40,546 nucleotides of DNA from Desulfobacteraceae bacterium 4572_35.2 (GTDB taxonomy: Bacteria; Desulfobacterota; Desulfuromonadia; Desulfuromonadales; Desulfuromonadaceae), in the NCBI GenBank assembly GCA_002084665.1, contig NBLY01000009.1, forward strand, positions 1 through 40,546. Direction: 5' to 3'. The notes below the pieces were generated by a model. That model ran no database searches, was not told where the DNA came from, and worked only from the letters and a program-made list of their open reading frames with translations. The translations under genes and the position numbers were made by a program. Positions 17,387 through 26,975 of the stretch are shown here, in pieces; positions within the stretch are counted from its first letter, which is position 1; each line of letters begins with the position of its first letter.

Positions 17387-18700
17387 TTAAAAGAAAAAGG
17401 TCAAATTTGCCGCAAACAGGTGGGCATCACTTTCGTAGGTTCCTGTTTGGATCTCATTATCAACCTTACGCTCATCAAAATCGACCCACATATAAGCAAA
17501 GTCAATAACAGCGCGCTCGGTATGATAGCCAACACCAAAGGTATAGTTATTGCGGTCTGAATCTGGCAATTCTGGCCCCATGGTCGCATCGGGGACAGGA
17601 GAATTGTCGCGGGCATAACCTATACGCAGATCAAAACTATCCGTTAGCTCATATTGAGCACCGAGGCGGTAAGCCCAGACATCGTTCCAATCTTTGCCAT
17701 TCAACGAATCAGGTAAAACATCGTTGTTTGCAAAAATGATATCTAAGCTATCGTAAGAACTCCAACCAAAATAATCGGCATCACACTCAACGGTTAAGCG
17801 CTCCATCGGTTTCCACGCCACAGCAAAACTCCATGTATCAGGTAGGGTAATCTCTGTTTTAGCTTTAACATCATACACTGCACTTGAAAGAGCACCTTGG
17901 CCGTAAGGGGTCATCAGATAATCAGCATCGCCATCAAAATCGAGTTCAATTTCACTACGGTATGCGAAACCTATTGAAACCGTTTCAATAGGTTTCCATA
18001 ACAGACCAAAGTTATAGCCCCAGCCATCACCATCAGCTTCAATTTCTACTTCACCAAGTTGCGCTGAAGTGGTTCCTGACGCTCCCAAACCAACAGCAAC
18101 ACCATCAATATTTGTTGTTTTTTCCAACACTACCTGAGCATAGGTGTAATCAACCCCCACACCGATAGAAAGATTCCACTTGTCAAAGCGATAGGCAACC
18201 GTTGGATTGACATTGATCGGTTTAATGGCAATTTCAATAATTTCATCACGGAACGGGCTATTGTTAGCCCAACTTTTGGCTAACGGATAGAGGGAACCGA
18301 TACCGACCCCAAAAGCCCAAGGTGAATCGGGCTCAGAGATGGTGGCATAAAAATTAGGTGGGAAAAACACATCAGACCGTGCTTCGGTATCAACAGCGAT
18401 TGTTTCGCCCAAAAAAGCAGGACTCGCATCGGACTGACCAATATTGGTCGTACCTTTAAAGGTTGTTTCAGGAACATTAACTACCGTGACACCGAGACTT
18501 ACCTGGGTACCACTTTGAAAGGCAAGCCCCGCTGGATTATAAAAAATCGCTGACGGGTCATCGGCCTGAGCAACAAACGCATTGGCCATCCCCATGGCCT
18601 TTGCACCCTGCTCACGGATATGAAATCCTGCGCCACATACAATTGTCGGTACCAACAGCACCATCAATACAACAACAGTTAATCTACTCTTCAAATGCAT
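17387..18700 (-). CDS. OmpP1/FadL/TodX family outer membrane transport protein
   Basis: 437 aa with signal peptide; GFHIREQGAKAMGMANAFVAQADDPSAIFYNPAGLAFQSGTQVSLG; beta-barrel C-terminus ending FFF. Confidence 0.92.
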   Translation of the reverse strand: MHLKSRLTVVVLMVLLVPTIVCGAGFHIREQGAKAMGMANAFVAQADDPSAIFYNPAGLAFQSGTQVSLGVTVVNVPETTFKGTTNIGQSDASPAFLGETIAVDTEARSDVFFPPNFYATISEPDSPWAFGVGIGSLYPLAKSWANNSPFRDEIIEIAIKPINVNPTVAYRFDKWNLSIGVGVDYTYAQVVLEKTTNIDGVAVGLGASGTTSAQLGEVEIEADGDGWGYNFGLLWKPIETVSIGFAYRSEIELDFDGDADYLMTPYGQGALSSAVYDVKAKTEITLPDTWSFAVAWKPMERLTVECDADYFGWSSYDSLDIIFANNDVLPDSLNGKDWNDVWAYRLGAQYELTDSFDLRIGYARDNSPVPDATMGPELPDSDRNNYTFGVGYHTERAVIDFAYMWVDFDERKVDNEIQTGTYESDAHLFAANLTFFF

Positions 18701-18773
18701 TCTCCCTTATCATTAAAATGACGGCTATTATGCCTAGGAGAACTCACATCAAGCAAGCATAAAAAAATGAAGA

Positions 18774-18872
18774 TTAATTTGGTGGTTTTTGTGAGCGCTT
18801 ACTCAGGTATATTGCCCCCCAAATTACTCCGCAAATCAGTACAATAAAAAAGATATCACCTAAATATGTCAT
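18774..18872 (-). CDS. Small single-pass membrane protein (32 aa), hypothetical
   Basis: ATG preceded by GGAGGGGAAA; translates MTYLGDIFFIVLICGVIWGAIYLSKRSQKPPN. Not in the supplied ORF track. Confidence 0.5.
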   Translation of the reverse strand: MTYLGDIFFIVLICGVIWGAIYLSKRSQKPPN

Positions 18873-18891
18873 TTTCCCCTCCATAAACAAT

Positions 18892-19737
18892 TCAATATAC
18901 GTGCGTTACAACAGTATTAATTTCAGCATGTTGACCAACGGTTTTGTAAATTTTTATATCATCCCACGGTTGAGCTAAAATACCATCATGGATGGCCCAA
19001 CTGCGACCGCGCACTGTCGCCTCCATCCCCTGTTGACGAAAGGGGGTCGAACCATCTAAGCGTGCCGTAAGAATCCCGCCGGGCTGGAACTCGCGATCGA
19101 TCCAAAGCATTAACTGTTTGCCGGTAATATAATCAAATCCATATTTTTCATAACGGACAGCATTACTATAGGACAAAGGCTCAGCAATAATTATGTCAAT
19201 ACCAAGTGCTGCAACAAATTTCTCAAATTGAGCAAAAAAGTCTTTAAATGCCTTCAATCCACGCCGCACCTGATTGGGAGACAACCCCGCCTTCATCGCC
19301 TTGATCTCTTCAGGGAGATTACGCCGTACCGTGGCAAACGAGTTTTCACGCCCCTGCTCATCACGGTCAATATTAAATCGAGGTGAATCGGGATCATTAA
19401 TCAAACAAAATGATAGTTCAATCTGATGATATGGGGTATCGGCAACTTCAACAAAGAAAAGACAATCTTGATCATCAGCATCCCGTCTAATTTCGATACG
19501 AAGCAACCCAAGACCTTGTGGGCAGATAAAATTGATTCGATTTTCACTCATCGTCGACAACTTTGATGGTGCGGTGAATGTGTGACGATCAAAACCATAC
19601 TCATCAAAAATCATTGCTGGAACAATGGTTGAGTAAATTGACTCCTTTTGCGCTTGGGCTAACGCATTAATCTCTTTAATTGAGAACAGTGGCAACCCGT
19701 CAGGATCAAGCAGATTTGTCGTACCAGTCTGTGCCAT
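18892..19737 (-). CDS. Conserved hypothetical protein, possible GNAT-like acyltransferase fold
   Basis: 281 aa ORF abutting acuC; segment IIAEPLSYSNAVRYEKYGFDYITGKQLM resembles a GNAT C-terminal motif. Confidence 0.55.
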   Translation of the reverse strand: MAQTGTTNLLDPDGLPLFSIKEINALAQAQKESIYSTIVPAMIFDEYGFDRHTFTAPSKLSTMSENRINFICPQGLGLLRIEIRRDADDQDCLFFVEVADTPYHQIELSFCLINDPDSPRFNIDRDEQGRENSFATVRRNLPEEIKAMKAGLSPNQVRRGLKAFKDFFAQFEKFVAALGIDIIIAEPLSYSNAVRYEKYGFDYITGKQLMLWIDREFQPGGILTARLDGSTPFRQQGMEATVRGRSWAIHDGILAQPWDDIKIYKTVGQHAEINTVVTHVY

Positions 19738-19738
19738 A

Positions 19739-20884
19739 TTAACCCCGTGGACTAAGATTCAGTAATGGGAAAATCTGCCGCTCAATTATCGAGATATTTT
19801 TATCTAACGATTGTTGAGCGCGACTAAAGTCATCGGGTGCGGCCATGTGCGGTGGGTCACGCAACCAATCACACGGTTCGTCTAGCGATAGCATTGTCTT
19901 TCTAAAAGGGGCAGGTATTTCATCGGCAACTGGTAGGCCAATCATCGTTGACCACAGCAGTGTCCACGCCCGCGCAACATTAAGACGGTCATAGCCACCA
20001 CCACCAATCGCCACCCACGGGATGGCTGTCTCTAAAAAGCCACGCCCAGCATATTCCATAAACGCTGTCGTACATTCGAGCCGCGTTAACGGGTCGGTGC
20101 GCAACGGGTCGGCTCCCATTTGAGTCACCAACACATCGGGAGCAAATCCCTTAATCAGGGGGAGAATCGTCCGGGTAAAAGCTTGTTCAAAAATCAGATC
20201 ATCGGAATGGGGAACCAGAGGGATATTAACTGAGTAACCATAACCTTGGCCCGTGCCCACCTCATCAACAAAGCCTGAATAAGGATAAAAATCCTTACCG
20301 TTCTCATGGATCGATATCGTCAACACTTGGTCATTGTCATAAAAAGCTTGTTGAACACCATCACCGTGGTGTGCATCAATATCAACATAAACTACGCGCT
20401 TGCCTTGTTTCAACAATTGCGCAATAGCAACAACAGCGTCATTGAGATAACTAAACCCTGATGCTCGCGCACTGTGAGCATGATGCCAGCCACCAGCCAT
20501 ACTAAACGACGCACGGCAACCCTCTTCAACCACTTGGCGTACAGCTTCAATGGTGCCACCACACATCAACCGCGACCAATCATATAGACCTTTAAAAACT
20601 GGATTTTCGATATCACCAAGGCCGTAGAAAAAATTGGCGTGCACCTCATCGTCCATGCTGAACAATTTAAGGGTATCAAGGTAATCCTGACGATGAAAAT
20701 CACGCAACATCTCTTCTGATGCCACAGGACATTCCACCTGCTTCACATTAGATGGGGTAAGCAATTGATATTGCTGCATCAATTCATAGGTAAGCCGGTA
20801 GCGATCCACCTTAAAAGGATGACATTCGCCATAAGAATAATCACTGAAACGGCTAGAATATATGAGGGCAAATTGATCGGTCAT
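19739..20884 (-). CDS. acuC: Acetoin utilization protein AcuC / histone deacetylase family
   Basis: 381 aa; GGWHHAHSARASGFSYLNDAVVAI, RVVYVDIDAHHGDGVQQAFY, VTQMGADPLRTDPL, GGGGYD. Confidence 0.93.
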   Translation of the reverse strand: MTDQFALIYSSRFSDYSYGECHPFKVDRYRLTYELMQQYQLLTPSNVKQVECPVASEEMLRDFHRQDYLDTLKLFSMDDEVHANFFYGLGDIENPVFKGLYDWSRLMCGGTIEAVRQVVEEGCRASFSMAGGWHHAHSARASGFSYLNDAVVAIAQLLKQGKRVVYVDIDAHHGDGVQQAFYDNDQVLTISIHENGKDFYPYSGFVDEVGTGQGYGYSVNIPLVPHSDDLIFEQAFTRTILPLIKGFAPDVLVTQMGADPLRTDPLTRLECTTAFMEYAGRGFLETAIPWVAIGGGGYDRLNVARAWTLLWSTMIGLPVADEIPAPFRKTMLSLDEPCDWLRDPPHMAAPDDFSRAQQSLDKNISIIERQIFPLLNLSPRG

Positions 20885-21091
20885 GAATTAAATATCAACT
20901 CCGTATGCTGTAAACCTTTATTGCGCTAGTTTTACCCATCTAACCATGCAGCGTCAATAGAATTGGGTAATTGCTATTTAGGTGTACAACAGGTATAAAG
21001 ATGGCGTTTCGATCTATTTTCACACCTATGTCAATAATAGTTCAGAAACATGCATTTACCCTGCGCTAACTATTTTAAGGAGCACCAATAC

Positions 21092-21400
21092 GTGTCACAA
21101 CAATTATCAGGAAAACAAGCTCGCTACTTGCGCGGCCTCGGCCACCACTTACAACCAGTCGTTCTTGTCGGCAAGGATGAAATTACAGCGGGACTCGTCA
21201 GCTCTGTCGATGAAGCGCTAGAGCTACATGAACTCATCAAGATCAAGTTGCAAGAGGGCTGCATTATGGATCGTAAGGATGTTGCCAGTATTCTTGCAGA
21301 ACGTTGCGGTGCCGCCATTGCGCAGATTTTAGGACGAACAATTCTATTGTTTCGTAGCTCTGAAAAAGCATTGATCACCTTACCCAAATCGAAACAATAA
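21092..21400 (+). CDS. yhbY: Ribosome assembly RNA-binding protein YhbY (CRM domain)
   Basis: GTG start at 21092; LSGKQARYLRGLGHHLQPVVLVGKDEITAGLVSSVDEALELHELIKIKL. Confidence 0.9.
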   Translation: MSQQLSGKQARYLRGLGHHLQPVVLVGKDEITAGLVSSVDEALELHELIKIKLQEGCIMDRKDVASILAERCGAAIAQILGRTILLFRSSEKALITLPKSKQ

Positions 21401-21412
21401 GGTTTACAAGCG

Positions 21413-21988
21413 GTGCGGATCATAAGCGGTAGTGCTCGCGGCACAAAACTAACCACCTTCGACGGGGCAGAAATTCGTCCGACAAGTGATCGGGTGCGTG
21501 GGGCTATCTTTAGCATTTTGACCAGTCGCTTGGGCCACTTCAGTCAAAAACGGATTCTCGATGTTTTTGCTGGTAGTGGTGCCATGGGCCTTGAAGCGCT
21601 GAGCCGTGGCGGTGCAAATGCCATTTTCGTTGATCAAGCAAAGCAAGCGAAACAGCTCATTCAAACCAATCGCAGCCGCTGCCGCCTCGACAAAAACACC
21701 CGCATCATTCATCAAAGTGCACAACAGGCGCTACCAAGTCTTAACGGCCAACAATTTGACCTCATTTTTATGGATCCACCCTACGGCAACGAGTTGATCC
21801 CAGCAATAATTGAGTTAGTAGCTAAATATAATTTATTAGCTCCTGACGGCATCATTTGCGCCGAAGAACAACGTAACACAGTGATCCCCCAACATATCAA
21901 GTGCTATGAGCAACAGGATGTACGCCACTACGGTGCCACCTCAATTTACCTCTATAGCCATACTGAATCCAGTTCAACGGGAGAATAA
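21413..21988 (+). CDS. rsmD: 16S rRNA (guanine(966)-N(2))-methyltransferase RsmD
   Basis: MRIISGSARGTKLTTFDGAEIRPTSDRVRGAIFSIL, VLDVFAGSGAMGLEALSRG, FDLIFMDPPYG. Confidence 0.94.
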   Translation: MRIISGSARGTKLTTFDGAEIRPTSDRVRGAIFSILTSRLGHFSQKRILDVFAGSGAMGLEALSRGGANAIFVDQAKQAKQLIQTNRSRCRLDKNTRIIHQSAQQALPSLNGQQFDLIFMDPPYGNELIPAIIELVAKYNLLAPDGIICAEEQRNTVIPQHIKCYEQQDVRHYGATSIYLYSHTESSSTGE

Positions 21989-21992
21989 GATT

Positions 21993-22475
21993 ATGAATAA
22001 CTGTATTGCCGTTTGTCCCGGTTCGTTTGACCCCATCACCAATGGTCATCTCGACATTATTCAGCGCGGTCTCAAATCTTTTGATACGGTCATTGTTGGT
22101 GTCGCCAAAAACGCGACAAAGAACAGCCTGTTTACTGTTGAAGAGCGGGTGGAGATGATCAAAGAAGCGGTCGGACACAATCCACGGATACAGGTTGATG
22201 TGATTGAAGGGTTACTCATCAACTATGTAGCAAGTAAGGGCGCTCAGGTTATCTTACGTGGCTTACGGGCGGTATCGGACTTTGAGTATGAATTTCAACT
22301 GGCACAACTCAACCGTACGATTCACGATCAAATTGAAACGGTTTTTTTAATGACCTCTTTGCGCTACGGCTATCTTAGTTCATCTATCGTCAAAGAGATT
22401 GCCTCCCTGAACGGCCCTATTGATGAATTTGTACCAGAATTTGTACAAAAAAAGTTAGCTGAGAAATTCAGCTAA
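21993..22475 (+). CDS. coaD: Pantetheine-phosphate adenylyltransferase
   Basis: MNNCIAVCPGSFDPITNGHLDIIQRGLKSFD, ILRGLRAVSDFEYEFQLAQLNR, SSSIVKEIASL. Confidence 0.96.
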   Translation: MNNCIAVCPGSFDPITNGHLDIIQRGLKSFDTVIVGVAKNATKNSLFTVEERVEMIKEAVGHNPRIQVDVIEGLLINYVASKGAQVILRGLRAVSDFEYEFQLAQLNRTIHDQIETVFLMTSLRYGYLSSSIVKEIASLNGPIDEFVPEFVQKKLAEKFS

Positions 22476-22493
22476 CTTTAAACATTATCACTA

Positions 22494-23234
22494 CTACAAC
22501 ACCGCTAAATAGCAGTGTGTTTGCGGGATCACCCGCACATCTAATCCAGCACCAGAAAGCACCCCCTGCCACGCAATGAGCTGCGCCCCTGCGACCGAGC
22601 AGCGCCCAGCGATTGTTCGCGGCTGCAAAATAACGGGAACATGACGGGCCACATCGGCAACGATATCAGCCGCACGCTGTAGTTCTTCAATCGGCGTTTC
22701 AGCACCGACAACTATCTTGACACAACAATTGACCTGCGCTGCCAGTTGCAAAAATTGGCGATGCTCATTCCACGGTGTCGGCTCACCCGTCTGCGACTCG
22801 AGCTTAAAGTCCATAACAACCCAGCGCAACCATGGCAACACCGAACGTAACGACTCTGTCAAGGTACCGTTGGTTTCAAGTTGCAGCGGTAACAACTGCG
22901 ACAATTGCGGCAACCATTGAACTAGAGCGTCTACATGCAGCAATGGCTCACCACCGGTAATTGAAAAAGAGTGGTGTGCTTGCGGCAAATCCGCTAACCA
23001 ACCATGAACACAATTCACCACCTGATGTACATCAATGGGGTTATCCCACAGAGTAAATGTTTCTGAACCGGGAGCCGTTTCAACCCTGCACGATGCTGTC
23101 GGCACAAACGGCGTATCACAATAAGCACACGCAAGATTGCAACCCGCAAAACGTAAAAAAACCTGCCTCCTGCCGACAAGGGGACCTTCCCCCTGTACAG
23201 AGGAAAACATCTCTATCAATGGCAACTTAGTCAC
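22494..23234 (-). CDS. queE: 7-carboxy-7-deazaguanine synthase
   Basis: LPLIEMFSSVQGEGPLVGRRQVFLRFAGCNLACAYCDTP (Cx3Cx2C radical SAM), FSITGGEPLLH; likely GTG start at 23234. Confidence 0.94.
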   Translation of the reverse strand: MTKLPLIEMFSSVQGEGPLVGRRQVFLRFAGCNLACAYCDTPFVPTASCRVETAPGSETFTLWDNPIDVHQVVNCVHGWLADLPQAHHSFSITGGEPLLHVDALVQWLPQLSQLLPLQLETNGTLTESLRSVLPWLRWVVMDFKLESQTGEPTPWNEHRQFLQLAAQVNCCVKIVVGAETPIEELQRAADIVADVARHVPVILQPRTIAGRCSVAGAQLIAWQGVLSGAGLDVRVIPQTHCYLAVL

Positions 23235-23598
23235 GTGAGTAACTCGCACAAGCGTTATCTGACTCCCACACATTGACCTCTTGTACGGTAACGTTATCGC
23301 TATTCAAAATTGTTTCGAGTTTTTCAAAGAGGTAACGAGAGATATTTTCAGATGAAGGACTGTTTTCAATAAATGGCTCAAGCTCATTCAAATATTTATG
23401 ATCAAGAGTCCCTAACAACTCCTTTGTTTTACCCTTAAGAATTTTAAAATCAATTCCAAGGCCTGAGTTATCAAGTTCCTTAGCCTTAACAGTTACCTCA
23501 ACCTTCCAGTTATGTCCGTGTAAATTTTCACAATCACCATCATAATTAATCAAGTTGTGAGCTGCCGCAAAATTAGTACAAATCTTCAAGTTATACAT
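23227..23598 (-). CDS. queD: 6-carboxytetrahydropterin synthase
   Basis: FAAAHNLINYDGDCENLHGHNWKVEVTVKA, LDHKYLNEL, PSSENISRYLFEKLE. Confidence 0.94.
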   Translation of the reverse strand: MYNLKICTNFAAAHNLINYDGDCENLHGHNWKVEVTVKAKELDNSGLGIDFKILKGKTKELLGTLDHKYLNELEPFIENSPSSENISRYLFEKLETILNSDNVTVQEVNVWESDNACASYSRD

Positions 23599-23629
23599 AA
23601 TATTTCTCCAATCACCTGTTTAAGTATGG

Positions 23630-23809
23630 TTAGTTTTCCATCTCATCACTATTCATCTCCATCGGCTTTTGTCCAGCGACACGATACTCTTCATCGATCC
23701 ACGAACCAAGATCAATAAGTCGACAACGTTCGGAACAAAATGGCCGCCAACGATTATCTTCCCATTGGCATAGTGTTTTACACTGCGGGCATTTCAGCTC
23801 AACAACCAC
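23630..23809 (-). CDS. yacG: DNA gyrase inhibitor YacG-like zinc protein
   Basis: 59-aa ORF missed by the track: MVVELKCPQCKTLCQWEDNRWRPFCSERCRLIDLGSWIDEEYRVAGQKP... (CPxC...FCSxRCxxxDLGxW); GTG start, GGAG upstream. Confidence 0.88.
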   Translation of the reverse strand: MVVELKCPQCKTLCQWEDNRWRPFCSERCRLIDLGSWIDEEYRVAGQKPMEMNSDEMEN

Positions 23810-23896
23810 CCTATTCTCCTTTCAAATTTGACACTGTACAATGCTAAAATCATGCTATAATCTGTCACATTTTTCACACACAAGGGAAGACAAAAT

Positions 23897-24370
23897 ATGA
23901 CTTTACAACCAAATCAATTTAACGTTAGCGATCTTGATTCAGAAATTGCCGTTGACGGTCGCTGTTGTGAACTTTTAAAGCAATTCCACCAGCAACTACT
24001 GCAAGAAGGTATTGACCCCCTAGAAGCGGGACAAATCGCCCATGGTGCGGATTACTTCTTACGAGATTTCATCATAGCTGACCGCTACATGAATCTCTTT
24101 ACTATCGAGCCTTGCTGTGTCCGACAATTTGCAGGTCACTGGTATATCATAAAAAACTTGGAACCGAACATAAAAGAATTAGCAACGATCCTTCAAGGTG
24201 TTGCGGTATTTTACGCTTATTTACATCAAAATGGACATGTCTCGCAAAGTTTAAGCGAACAAATTCAAACCGAAACAGCTGACTTAGAGCTTTACAGTGG
24301 TCGCATTGATCAATTTTGGCAGATTATAGCAAGAGATAGATTGTTTGAGACTAGATGTTCGAGAATATAG
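23897..24370 (+). CDS. Hypothetical protein
   Basis: 157-aa ORF; the last ~17 codons overlap the palindromic repeat at 24316-24423. Confidence 0.6.
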   Translation: MTLQPNQFNVSDLDSEIAVDGRCCELLKQFHQQLLQEGIDPLEAGQIAHGADYFLRDFIIADRYMNLFTIEPCCVRQFAGHWYIIKNLEPNIKELATILQGVAVFYAYLHQNGHVSQSLSEQIQTETADLELYSGRIDQFWQIIARDRLFETRCSRI

Positions 24371-24423
24371 GCCAAATCAGGCTATATCGCAGCAGACTCG
24401 TGTTAGATCAGATATCCTGCCAA
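24316..24423. repeat. MITE-like palindromic repeat, copy A
   Basis: Ends TTGGCAGATTAT / ATATCCTGCCAA are inverted; interior TTGAGACTAGATGTTCGA and AATATAGGCCAAATCAG...CGCAGCAGACTCGTGTTAGATCAGATATCCTGC parallels the copy at 39745-39909. Confidence 0.55.
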
Positions 24424-24438
24424 GGAGATTGACTGAGA

Positions 24439-25398
24439 ATGGATTCAAGGGCGCGTGTTAGAGCAGCTAAAATTGCCATAACCACGGCAATAAGCTTGGC
24501 CATCATCAAGATGATCACTGCTTTTGCTACTGGCTCAATGGCACTACTGTCATCAGCAACAGACTCGCTGCTTGATATCATGATGTCCTTTGGCAACCTG
24601 TTGGCACTGCGCCAAGCCAACAAACCTGCCGACGATGATCACCCTTATGGTCACGGCAAGTTTGAGACCGCAGCAACCCTGCTACAAAGCCTGCTGATTG
24701 CCGCATCAGGCCTGTTTATTCTCAATGAATCAATTCATCGATTACAACACAGTGACAACAAACTGGCTCACCTAAACATTGGCATTGCCGTTCTAGCATT
24801 CAGCAGTATTGTTTCATGGTTTCTCAGTCGCTACTTAAAACAAGTCGGAATAAAAACAGACTCATCAGCCCTTCAGGCTGATGCCCTCCACTATGCTACC
24901 GATGTCTACAGCAATGCAGTTTTGCTCATTGGACTAATCGGTGTGCGCCTACTGGGTTGGAACTGGGTTGACCCTGTTCTCTCAATAGGTGTTGGTTGTT
25001 ATATTTTATATGCTGCTTTTGAACTCTTGAAAGGGAGCATGAATGATTTTCTTGATGCAGGGCTACCAGAAGAGCAACGAAAACAGATTGTTACTTGCAT
25101 AACGAACAATGAAAGCGAAATCACTGGCTACCACAATATTCGCACGCGACGTAGCGGCAAGTTTAAGATGGTTGACTTTAATCTCACTTTTTGTCGATTT
25201 AAAACCATCGAAGAAGCACATGACAGTGCCGATAAAATTGAGAAAGAGATTAAACAGTGCATCGATAATGCTGACATAACCATCCACCTTGAACCAACCA
25301 AATGTACTGAATGTCCTAAACATGGTCAATGTGCTCGATCTAAAAACATAGCCAAGACGAGCCAGCAAGCATTACAGGACAGAACTTCACCTCCCTAA
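24439..25398 (+). CDS. Cation diffusion facilitator family transporter
   Basis: 319 aa; SMALLSSATDSLLDIMMSFGNLLAL, DDDHPYGHGKFE, DALHYATDVYSNAVLLIGL. Confidence 0.92.
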   Translation: MDSRARVRAAKIAITTAISLAIIKMITAFATGSMALLSSATDSLLDIMMSFGNLLALRQANKPADDDHPYGHGKFETAATLLQSLLIAASGLFILNESIHRLQHSDNKLAHLNIGIAVLAFSSIVSWFLSRYLKQVGIKTDSSALQADALHYATDVYSNAVLLIGLIGVRLLGWNWVDPVLSIGVGCYILYAAFELLKGSMNDFLDAGLPEEQRKQIVTCITNNESEITGYHNIRTRRSGKFKMVDFNLTFCRFKTIEEAHDSADKIEKEIKQCIDNADITIHLEPTKCTECPKHGQCARSKNIAKTSQQALQDRTSPP

Positions 25399-26478
25399 CA
25401 TAATACCCAGCTTTTCCGCTGCCTTGACCAACTCACCTTGTGGATCGACAGTATTCAATGAGCCAACCGCGTCGGCAATTGTCGTTGCAACCACATTTCG
25501 TCCACGCAAAGAAACCATCTTGCCAAATTGTCCTTGATCAATAAGATCAACTGCTTTAACACCAAAGCGTGAGCCAAGAATCCGGTCAAACGGTGACGGT
25601 GAACCGCCGCGCTGCAAATGTCCTAAAACGACAGTTCGCACCTCCATCTCAGTACAATCAGCAAGCTGTTCAGCAACATACTGACCAATCCCCCCTAATC
25701 GCTCAACGCCGCTGCGACTTAAGCCAGTACCAACCTTAACAACTTTTTCTCCCTGTTGAGGAAATGCACCTTCTGCAACAACGACAATTGAAAAACGTCC
25801 CCCACCTTCTCGTCGTTCATTGATAGCATTGCATACATGCTCGATTGAATAAGGGATTTCTGGTAGCAAAATCACATCAGCACCACCCGCAATACCAGAC
25901 TCTAAAGCAATCCAACCTGCATCACGCCCCATCACCTCAACAACCATCACCCGATGATGACTCTCAGCAGTGGTATGCAAGCGATCTAAAGCTTCGGTCA
26001 CGACACCGACAGCGGTATTGTAACCAAAAGTCACATCCGTAGATTTTAAATCATTATCAATGGTCTTGGGGATACCAACAACATTTAGCCCAAGCTGGTA
26101 GAGATGTTGTGCTATCTTCAACGTACCATCGCCACCGACAGCGATAAGAGCATCAGCACCTAGACGGTTAAAATTCTCAATAACGACTTGTGACATGTCT
26201 ACACGTTCAATTTGACCATTTTTTTCAACAGGATAATTGAGTGGATCACCATGATTACTGGTACCTAAAATAGTGCCACCACGCTGCAAAATACCGCGGA
26301 CCGTAACAGAATCCAATTCACGAACAGGGCTATTGGAGATTAAACCGTCAAAACCATCTTCAACCCCTAACACACGCCATTTTTTTTGCATGGCAGAACG
26401 AACCACACCACGAATAACTGCATTTAACCCAGGGCAATCCCCTCCACCTGTTAAAATCGCAATTGTCTTAGACATCAT
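25387..26478 (-). CDS. pfkA: 6-phosphofructokinase
   Basis: 363 aa; IAILTGGGDCPGLNAVIRGVVR, LIAVGGDGTLKIA, GIPKTIDNDLKSTDVTFGYNTAV, VEVMGRDAGWIAL. Confidence 0.93.
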   Translation of the reverse strand: MMSKTIAILTGGGDCPGLNAVIRGVVRSAMQKKWRVLGVEDGFDGLISNSPVRELDSVTVRGILQRGGTILGTSNHGDPLNYPVEKNGQIERVDMSQVVIENFNRLGADALIAVGGDGTLKIAQHLYQLGLNVVGIPKTIDNDLKSTDVTFGYNTAVGVVTEALDRLHTTAESHHRVMVVEVMGRDAGWIALESGIAGGADVILLPEIPYSIEHVCNAINERREGGGRFSIVVVAEGAFPQQGEKVVKVGTGLSRSGVERLGGIGQYVAEQLADCTEMEVRTVVLGHLQRGGSPSPFDRILGSRFGVKAVDLIDQGQFGKMVSLRGRNVVATTIADAVGSLNTVDPQGELVKAAEKLGIMLGR

Positions 26479-26526
26479 CCCTCCTCAGATAGAACTTCAT
26501 CTTATATATTTCAACAGATTACAACA

Positions 26527-26940
26527 TCACTCCGATTTGGCTTTAGGGTCGGTAGCAATGGCTAATCTCTGAAAGCCTGCCCGTCGTGCGGCATCCATCA
26601 ATTCAACAACCCGCCCATGTTGTGCTTTTTCATCGGCCAACAATATAAATGTCGTCGTCGCCGCACGGTCGGCATAACCAGCAAGGTGGGCTTCAAGATC
26701 AGAGAAAGAGATTAAATGATCATCAAGATGGATTCGACCTGATTTTTCCAGATAAATCTTAACTTCCTCTGGTGCTTGTTGAATTTTTTCAGAATTTGCC
26801 GCTGGCAAAGCAACAACGATCCCTTGTGATTCAACAAACGTGGTTGAAATCATAAAAAAGATCAGCAACAAGAATACAACATCAACCATCGACGTCAATT
26901 CCACACGAATCTCTTCTCTTTTTTTTCGTTTAAAAGACAT
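26527..26940 (-). CDS. exbD: ExbD/TolR family biopolymer transport protein
   Basis: RVELTSMVDVVFLLLIFFMISTTFVESQGIVVALPAA. Confidence 0.92.
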   Translation of the reverse strand: MSFKRKKREEIRVELTSMVDVVFLLLIFFMISTTFVESQGIVVALPAANSEKIQQAPEEVKIYLEKSGRIHLDDHLISFSDLEAHLAGYADRAATTTFILLADEKAQHGRVVELMDAARRAGFQRLAIATDPKAKSE

Positions 26941-26975
26941 CCACCCAACCTAAATAAGACGAAAAGAAACGACAG

